A stretch of DNA of 64,000 nt from DASRHT01 sp035293765 (GTDB lineage Bacteria > Chloroflexota > Ktedonobacteria > Ktedonobacterales > Ktedonobacteraceae), in NCBI GenBank assembly GCA_035293765.1, contig DATGMF010000010.1:1-64000 (forward strand), given 5' to 3'. Below, in pieces: positions 59,801-64,000 of the stretch. Each line of letters starts with the position of its first letter. Positions within the stretch are counted from its first letter, which is position 1. The translations under genes were made by a program, and so were the position numbers. The notes below the pieces were generated by a model. That model was not told the DNA's origin. It ran no database searches and saw only the letters and a list, made by a program, of their open reading frames with translations.

Positions 59801-59938
59801 CTGATCGTCCTGATCCAGGATATCGAGCAACTTATCGATTGTTTTCACCAGGCGGATACGAAACTGTTGGAACGTCTGATACCACTCACGGTCCCAATGA
59901 GTATGTGGCACCAAAATAATATTGAGTTGCTCGACCAT
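56846..59938 (-). CDS. Alpha-mannosidase, GH38
   Basis: 1030 residues. The catalytic domain opens VPHTHWDREWYQTFQQ (zinc-binding His-x-Asp), with nucleophile Asp126 in YVPDCFGHIAQLPQIL and HDSICGCSIDQVHRE. The three-helix domain and beta-sandwich C-terminus follow, with VQRIDIHTSVENRARDHRL. It removes alpha-mannosyl residues from glycans or mannosylglycerate-type substrates (MngB-like); the actual substrate is unknown. The ATG at 59938 is chosen because GAAGGGG is upstream and homology starts there; the frame remains open for 59 more codons through a repeat. The leader carries the hairpin element. No signal peptide, so likely cytoplasmic. Confidence 0.9.
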   Translation of the reverse strand: MVEQLNIILVPHTHWDREWYQTFQQFRIRLVKTIDKLLDILDQDDQFTYFMLDGQTIVLDDYLEVQPEQEERLRRYIQAGRILVGPWYLQPDEFLVSGEALIRNLQIGLQRASQFGTPMRVGYVPDCFGHIAQLPQILQGCGIDSAVFWRGVGEEARQSEFNWQAPDGSQVLVAFLSDPIGYSNARQMPLNPREFVMRTELLASNILPKATTNTLLFMNGSDHLEAQAGLPATIEAANQLLGDLDPSHEQFLTRSISGQENGRAKHYDAIHVQIGTLPQYIERIRQQNVQLDTLHGEMRSSQHAHLLPAVLSTRMWIKQQNTLTEHLLERWVEPLTAWASQLGFTYPRGLIRMAWRYLLQNHPHDSICGCSIDQVHRENAVRFAQSQQIGESIVVQAMQQIASRVDTRAPFAASLPGDQPVPLVVFNPAPGPRNAEVQVTVQLPGSLHNAALVDNQGEALPYRVVNRWRQEIGSMPVPREMLAASIALADIKTGKDLVQMAHSMIKTALAQVDDTHVISHIYIENYTDSPIHHIHHTPQPGVIYVEVMIAPRGRVAVNEQEIEDAGEYILKLLEREDIHTLETTLVDQARETMDFIATRLPAYGLKTFWLYPGGLKNGNPMRPNELVAQENSIENEFYRVEVNAEDGTLNVTDKKTGMAFAGLNRFVDGGDVGDLYTYCPPERDILIGEPMEPPKIELVNTGPVRAILRISGRWALPGTCTANRAERSARLTTCQIVSEVSLLPGVQRIDIHTSVENRARDHRLRVLFPVPYPVEHVVAEGTFEVRTRPVSQPRPLNVAEWAEEPVNVFPQKRFVDLSNGAVGLGVLNQGLPECEVVRHGPGLDNTGAQAAIALTLLRCVEWLSRGDLSTRRGHAGPMEHTPEAQCLGRQEFDYALVPHSGDWQAEEALVLCEAQAFNTPIFTRAIVAEQHEGPLASCSTLVAVEPRELVVSAVKRHNNGTGLVVRVYNPLDHAIDATIRPGLAFATIHMANLLEECQEPVEASSVLKTGDIGAVQVRIRGGSMVTLVFE

Positions 59939-60324
59939 AAAAACCCCTTCGTGGAAAGCTCGCACCTTGATACCTTCCGTGCCCCAACGCCGCTGCGCGC
60001 TAGCTTCGCTCAGGAGCACGGAGTTGAAGTACGTTTGGAGAATATTATATCTGATCCTGGAATTGTAGCGCAACCAGGCAATGTTCACTGCACAATTTTC
60101 ACAGTATTGCAACAAAATCGCAAGTATTAGTACTTTTTACTCATATATTAGCAGCTTCTCTAATGGTATGATAGCTTGTAGCTAGCTGTACTTTTTTGCA
60201 TCAGGATGCTGCTCAAGGACTTCGTCGAAGAAAAAGAGGCGGCAGGGATGTAAAGCCTGTTGTGTGAAGAGCGGCACTGTGCTAAAATAGAACAAATGTT
60301 TGTCACCTTTGAAGGAGGTCGCCC
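59939..60324. other. Divergent intergenic region
   Basis: Besides the leader-hairpin element it holds a candidate plus-strand promoter TTGTGT (60260-60265), 17-nt spacer, TAAAAT (60283-60288) for the next gene. No gene recognised. Confidence 0.45.
59962..60025 (-). repeat. Leader-hairpin element (GH38 leader)
   Basis: On the minus strand CTCCGTGC (60016-60023) pairs with GCACGGA(A) (59975-59982) around CTGAGCGAAGCTAGCGCG and CAGCGGCGTTGG, followed by TATCAAGG. The loop is nearly identical to the purF copy but the stem bases are different. It ends 24 nt before the gene start. Confidence 0.72.
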
Positions 60325-61251
60325 ATGGCGAGTGGTAACTATGCCAGGAAGTCTGTACCACAGGAGCCTATTGAAACCGGAGCTATCGTTCCCCTTCGCG
60401 CTCGCGCTACCCGCCAATTACCAGAAACTGTGGTAACAGCGATAGCAGCCGAAAAAGGATTGGTTCCAGCCCGTCAGACGAAGGCATTACGACTCGTGAA
60501 GCCCACCACTGAGGTAGTTCCTCCCAGGCCCCGCCGCGTGATCAGTGAATTCATCCCCCATCCCCTGGAACGACACAAGCCCTGGCTGAAAACGCTGATC
60601 ATCTCTATAGCGTGTACCATTGTTTTCTCGGCGGTCCTGATCTCGGCAGCAATGTACCAGCGACCGGGAGGTCCAGAACTAGTTAACCTTTGGGGAGGAC
60701 AGGTATACGATGTGCAGGTGGGGGGCAGCCTCGCCAACACCTGGCAGACCAGCCAGCCCCTTGCGCCCAAAGTTCCGATTCCCAGTCAGACCGGCCCCTA
60801 TTCGGTCCTGGGCAAACCGACCATCAGCGCCGATTTCATTAACCAGGTGCTCGCCAGCTATCACTCACCTGCCGCGGGCAAGGGGCAGACGCTCTATGAT
60901 CTGGGGGTTAAGTACGGCATCGATCCCGCCTTCGCGCTGGCCTTCTTTATGCATGAAAGCACATTTGGCACAGCGGGAGAGGCTCGTTTAAGCCTTTCGC
61001 TTGGCAATCTGCGCTGCATCCCAAATTTCAAGTGCCAGGATGGCTATGCCTGGTTTAATAGTTGGGAAGATGGCTTTGAAGCGTGGTACCGTTTGATCCG
61101 CAACCTGTATGTGGCGCAATGGGGGCTCGTAACTGTCGATCAGATCATCCCGAGATACGCTCCTAACAGCGACAACAACAATGAAGCGGTATATATCTCG
61201 TCCCTCAAGCACTACCTTGATACCTGGCACGCAGGCGTACTCAGGCCGTGA
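60325..61251 (+). CDS. Membrane-anchored glucosaminidase/lysozyme-like protein
   Basis: 308 residues. A basic N-terminal cytoplasmic region of about 90 residues precedes one TM helix (TLIISIACTIVFSAVLISAA). The outer domain (about 165-308) has ISADFINQVLASYHSPAAGK, KYGIDPAFALAFFMHESTFG (Glu of the lysozyme fold), LSLGNLRC and YAWFNSWEDGFEAWYRLI, resembling the glucosaminidase/transglycosylase-like domain in Chloroflexota and Firmicutes. It probably cuts or binds peptidoglycan or a related glycan. AAGGAGG precedes the ATG. Its last 11 bases overlap the opposing gene. Confidence 0.75.
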   Translation: MASGNYARKSVPQEPIETGAIVPLRARATRQLPETVVTAIAAEKGLVPARQTKALRLVKPTTEVVPPRPRRVISEFIPHPLERHKPWLKTLIISIACTIVFSAVLISAAMYQRPGGPELVNLWGGQVYDVQVGGSLANTWQTSQPLAPKVPIPSQTGPYSVLGKPTISADFINQVLASYHSPAAGKGQTLYDLGVKYGIDPAFALAFFMHESTFGTAGEARLSLSLGNLRCIPNFKCQDGYAWFNSWEDGFEAWYRLIRNLYVAQWGLVTVDQIIPRYAPNSDNNNEAVYISSLKHYLDTWHAGVLRP

Positions 61252-62608
61252 TCAGGCCCTGTTCAAGTGCTTTGCTGAGGGCTTCGGTGCGCCCTGAGAC
61301 ATTGAGCTTCTGATAGATATTCGCCAGATGAAAATTGACCGTCCGCTCGCTGATAAATAAGCGAGCGGCAATTTCTTTGTTGCGCAGCCCACGAGCGAGC
61401 AAGCGCAAGACGTCCAGTTCGCGAGCGGTCAGGGTGTCTGAATGGGCTCCGCGCCCTTGTCTGCCGAAGCGAGAGAGCAGCTTGCCCGCCAGTTGCGGCT
61501 GGATCAGTATCTCGTCTCGCGCCACCGCCTGGACCACGTACACCAGTTCATCGGGGGCGATATCTTTTAAGACGTAGCCGTTAGCGCCCGCCCGCAGGGT
61601 TTCGTACATATACTCCTCGCGCTCCTGCGAGGAGAGCAGCAAGACCTTTGTATTCAGGTTGAGCTGCTTGATCTGCCGCAACGCTTCCAGGCTCTGCCCT
61701 TCGGGCAGTTGCGTATCCATCAAGACTACGCGCGGCCCAAGTTCCAGCGTCTCGCTGACGGCCTGGACGCCATCTGCTGCCTCACCCACTACCTGCAAGC
61801 CTGGATAGGACTCCAACAGGCGATGTAATCCTGCCCGCGTCACCGCCTGGGCAGCCACGATCAGAATACGAATAGGTTCAGTCTCTCCTGACACAGGAGC
61901 AGCCTCCACATTAACCTGATCCTGGACAGTCTGCGTCTCGTATATATAAGGTACACGGACAGCGACGCGCGTACCCGCTTCGCCTGACGAGCCAATTTCC
62001 AGCGAGCCACCGAGTTGCTCAACGCGGAAACGCAGGTCATTGTTTATAGAGAGCGCATAAGTTGTGGCATCGCCGATAAAAGGAGGTGCGAGCGCCTCGG
62101 CTTCACTGCTTGCTCCGTCATCTTCAATGCTCATCTGCACCTCGTCCCGCCCATAGTTCAGCGAGAGGCGTAGCTTACGGGCTCCCTGATGCTGCTCTAC
62201 CTGATAAAGCGTCTCGCGGGCAATCATATACAGGATGCGTTCTGTTATAGGAGACAGAATACGCCCTGCCGCCTTTCCCGCTTCGTCTATCCCCGCAAAC
62301 GAGACGCGGCTGGAAAGGTTCAACTTCTCCGCCGTCTCCTCAACCAGGCGAGAGAGCGCTTCGGGGAGCGTCATCTCCTCCAGTTGCGGTGGCACAATAT
62401 CATCGGTCGAGGCAAGGGTTACAGAGAGCGCCTCCCGCGTCATCCGCTCCAGCTCTTCCAGTCCATTACGGATAGCAGACATAGCAGGCGGTACAGTGCC
62501 TGCTGACTCAGCTCGCATGACAGCCTGGAGCATACTTAATTGCCTCAGCATCGCGCCGAGCGTTTGTAACAGTTGTTCGCGATCATTTATATTCATGTTT
62601 TGCTCCAA
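61241..62608 (-). CDS. Fusion of degenerate sensor-kinase ATPase, receiver and LuxR-type HTH
   Basis: 455 residues. The N-terminal part (1-225) resembles a NarX/DesK-like kinase: a helical region (LQAVMRAESAGTVPPAMSAI) and HATPase fold (ITERILYMIARETLYQVEQH, SLNYGRDEVQMSIEDDGAS). The N-box Asn is Gln and the glycine boxes are poor, so ATP binding is doubtful. Residues 240-365 are a NarL-like receiver: phospho-Asp in VVLMDTQLPEG and Lys in YVLKD are present, but the acidic pair is replaced (ILIVAAQAVTRAGL). A GerE/LuxR HTH follows (LTARELDVLRLLARGLRNKE, TVNFHLANIYQKL). A one-protein regulator; signalling mechanism probably not classical. Confidence 0.8.
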   Translation of the reverse strand: MEQNMNINDREQLLQTLGAMLRQLSMLQAVMRAESAGTVPPAMSAIRNGLEELERMTREALSVTLASTDDIVPPQLEEMTLPEALSRLVEETAEKLNLSSRVSFAGIDEAGKAAGRILSPITERILYMIARETLYQVEQHQGARKLRLSLNYGRDEVQMSIEDDGASSEAEALAPPFIGDATTYALSINNDLRFRVEQLGGSLEIGSSGEAGTRVAVRVPYIYETQTVQDQVNVEAAPVSGETEPIRILIVAAQAVTRAGLHRLLESYPGLQVVGEAADGVQAVSETLELGPRVVLMDTQLPEGQSLEALRQIKQLNLNTKVLLLSSQEREEYMYETLRAGANGYVLKDIAPDELVYVVQAVARDEILIQPQLAGKLLSRFGRQGRGAHSDTLTARELDVLRLLARGLRNKEIAARLFISERTVNFHLANIYQKLNVSGRTEALSKALEQGLITA

Positions 62609-62840
62609 TTACGACATTTCCGGCGTCAGGCTTGCCCTCCTCCTGCTGGATACACTATAATAGCGATGCTTTTATTGGTCAAGGTTGTAGATTGAACCAG
62701 GGCAACCGCGAGGGATTGCCCCTACCCATACGTTCCAGCGTTGGGCACGGTCATCGCTGGCGAGCAGGGCAACCGCGAGGGATTGCCCTGTTGCGGGCTA
62801 TTACGGTAATGTTTTTTTTCGGGAAGGGAGAGGGGATAGT
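62609..62840. repeat. Divergent intergenic region with direct repeats
   Basis: GGGCAACCGCGAGGGATTGC plus CC occurs exactly twice (62700-62721 and 62767-62788). Each can fold as a GGGCAA/TTGCCC hairpin. CCAGCGTTGGGCACGG between them recalls the leader-hairpin core but without a recognisable stem. Confidence 0.6.
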
Positions 62841-63386
62841 ATGCAGATTAGCGAGCCAGCCGAATATGTTATTCTCGGTCTGCTCAAGATGCATCCGATG
62901 CACGGTTATGAGATGTTTCAGCAGTTCGAGAGCGGCACGCCGGGGCAGATTGTGCATCTTGAAATGAGCCAGATGTATGCGTTTTTGAAGAAGCTGGAGC
63001 GTCTGCGCTTTATCGAGGCTGAGTTGGAGTCGCAGGGAGCACGCCCACCCCGTAAAATTTTCCATCTGACGCGCTCCGGCCATGACGTTTTTCTGCGCTG
63101 GCTAACCGAGCCGGTTGAGAAGCCGCGCGACATTCGCATCCTGTTTCTGATCAAACTGTATTTTATGGAGCAATTTCTTCCCACCCACACCGCCGCCCTG
63201 GTCGATCAGCAGGTAAGCGCATGTCGGCGTTTCCTTGAGCATCTGGAGGCCAGGCACTCGCCAGAAGAGGGAACGAGCGACGATGCTTTTTTCGATCATA
63301 TCGTGTTACGCAGCCGCATTCACCAGACGCGATCTCTGCTTGACTGGTTGCATGAGTTACAGGAAGAGCTGGCCGGGACGCGTTAG
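62841..63386 (+). CDS. PadR-family transcriptional regulator
   Basis: 181 residues. An N-terminal winged helix of PadR type is clear: EPAEYVILGLLKMHPMHGYE, SQMYAFLKKLERLRFIEAEL and PPRKIFHLTRSGHDVFLRWL. The C-terminal part (RFLEHLEARHSPEEGTSDDA, RSRIHQTRSLLDWLHELQEE) is the dimerisation region of subfamily 1. Such proteins usually repress an adjacent transporter or detoxification gene, but none is visible downstream here. GGGAGAGGGG precedes the ATG. The stop overlaps the opposing gene's stop. Confidence 0.88.
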   Translation: MQISEPAEYVILGLLKMHPMHGYEMFQQFESGTPGQIVHLEMSQMYAFLKKLERLRFIEAELESQGARPPRKIFHLTRSGHDVFLRWLTEPVEKPRDIRILFLIKLYFMEQFLPTHTAALVDQQVSACRRFLEHLEARHSPEEGTSDDAFFDHIVLRSRIHQTRSLLDWLHELQEELAGTR

Positions 63387-64000
63387 CCAGGCAGCGACGA
63401 TAACAACAATTTAAAGCGAGGATTGTAGCGTTTGTCACAGCTACTACATGATACCGCCTGCGAATAGCGCCTTGTTCTGGGATATTTTTTGCCGCAGTTG
63501 GGGCATTCATAGAGATAGCGAATGGGGCGACGCGTGCGGCGCATCTGCTCACGCTTCAGGCTCTCTTCATGCAACAACGCCCGTAGCTCCTCCAACCCGT
63601 AGCCGGTGATCGCAGCTTCATCGGCAGCAATAGAATCGTAGCCGTGGTGGCGGTGGCGGCGTGGGGTACCATTGACGCGGTCGGCCAGGTGGATCAGCTC
63701 GTGGGCAACCGTCACCTCGATAGATTTTGCCTGCATGTCGGGTTCGATGAAGATCAAATGGCGATGCGTGGATGTTGCACGCTCTCCAGATGAGGGAGAC
63801 GATTTGCGGGAATGAGGCGGGGGAGCGGGAATATAGCAATAGCAGCCAAGCGTCATAAGATTGAGGCGCTTGCCGGTCCAACGCATAAATTCCTGACGAT
63901 CCTGCGTGATTGCTAGCAGAGATAATTCATGTGCTGGCAGCTTCAATTTCTGCCAATAGTGGGTCAACCAACGCTGAAGCGTCTCGTGGTCGCCGTGAAT
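63383..64000 (-). CDS. SprT-like metalloprotease, 5' end outside window
   Basis: At least 206 codons, open at the right edge. The zinc site HELIHLADRVN (HExxH) is followed by an acidic/His-rich stretch (PRRHRHHGYDS). A C-terminal zinc ribbon (YECPNCGKKYPRTRRYS, SCSSCDKRY) matches the SprT/Spartan layout in which the protease domain is followed by a C2/C2 ribbon. Upstream residues HGDHETLQRWLTHYWQKL agree with a domain start further right. SprT-like proteins may cut DNA-protein crosslinks; this is known mainly in eukaryotes. The gene overlaps padR by 4 bp. Confidence 0.8.
   Translation of the reverse strand: MHGDHETLQRWLTHYWQKLKLPAHELSLLAITQDRQEFMRWTGKRLNLMTLGCYCYIPAPPPHSRKSSPSSGERATSTHRHLIFIEPDMQAKSIEVTVAHELIHLADRVNGTPRRHRHHGYDSIAADEAAITGYGLEELRALLHEESLKREQMRRTRRPIRYLYECPNCGKKYPRTRRYSQAVSCSSCDKRYNPRFKLLLSSLPG

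Noticed and set aside
59939..60115. N-terminal extension of the GH38 protein by 59 codons
   Set aside because: The extension is translated repeat sequence; homology and a good ribosome site begin at 59938.

Overview
The window looks like chromosomal DNA of a Ktedonobacteria-type Chloroflexota (inference). The signs are the gene mix, mid-50s GC by eye, membrane proteins that start with a zinc ribbon, many short dispersed intergenic repeats, an IscB-type gene end, and several biosynthetic enzymes of archaeal or animal-like subtype. No rRNA, tRNA, CRISPR array, phage module or replication origin was recognised.

Layout. 1-5 kb: the 3' end of an iscB gene with a candidate transposon-end hairpin, a zinc-ribbon membrane protein, a nitrilase and a large protein with a nucleoside-phosphorylase-like tail. 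5-12.5 kb: accessory DNA with a TcmP-like protein, a MITE-like repeat, fused remnants of hicB and a phosphotransferase gene, a methyltransferase, a secreted protein, a ring-cleaving dioxygenase, a HEAT-like protein and an AadA-like nucleotidyltransferase bracketed by perfect inverted repeats. 12.5-22.8 kb: a minus-strand purine operon, in transcription order purSL, purQ-purM fusion, purC, purF, purD, purE, purN. PurC and PurE are both of the animal PAICS type, which would explain the lack of purK here. 22.9-25 kb: a T-box leader with a likely Asn (AAC) specifier in front of an archaeal-type aspartyl-tRNA synthetase.

25-38 kb: a secreted protein, Nudix hydrolase, acetyl-CoA synthetase, two membrane proteins, fumarase, a DUF402 pair, panD, an M29 aminopeptidase, a MazF-type toxin-antitoxin pair, a Uma2 endonuclease-like protein and a secreted Exordium-like protein. 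38-44 kb: pdxST, a GNAT protein overlapping a Ycf45-like AAA/R3H ATPase, and threonine ammonia-lyase. 44-53 kb: accC-fabF-accB on the minus strand, a second zinc-ribbon protein, a NagZ-like lipoprotein, an acyl-CoA ligase and two MaoC-type dehydratase subunits. 53-64 kb: gyrB interrupted by a 177-residue mini-intein, a third zinc-ribbon protein, a GH38 alpha-mannosidase, a membrane-anchored glucosaminidase-like protein, a degenerate kinase/receiver/LuxR fusion, a PadR regulator and the 3' part of a SprT-like metalloprotease gene.

Most notable: (i) a dispersed hairpin element in sense orientation upstream of purF, the GH38 gene, the maoC pair and pdxS, whose closing stem differs in sequence between copies but still pairs while the loop stays conserved, as expected of a structured RNA; (ii) the endonuclease-less GyrB intein; (iii) the T-box/AspRS arrangement; (iv) the PAICS-like PurC and PurE and the PurQ-PurM fusion. 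All calls come from reading the sequence; no database search was run.
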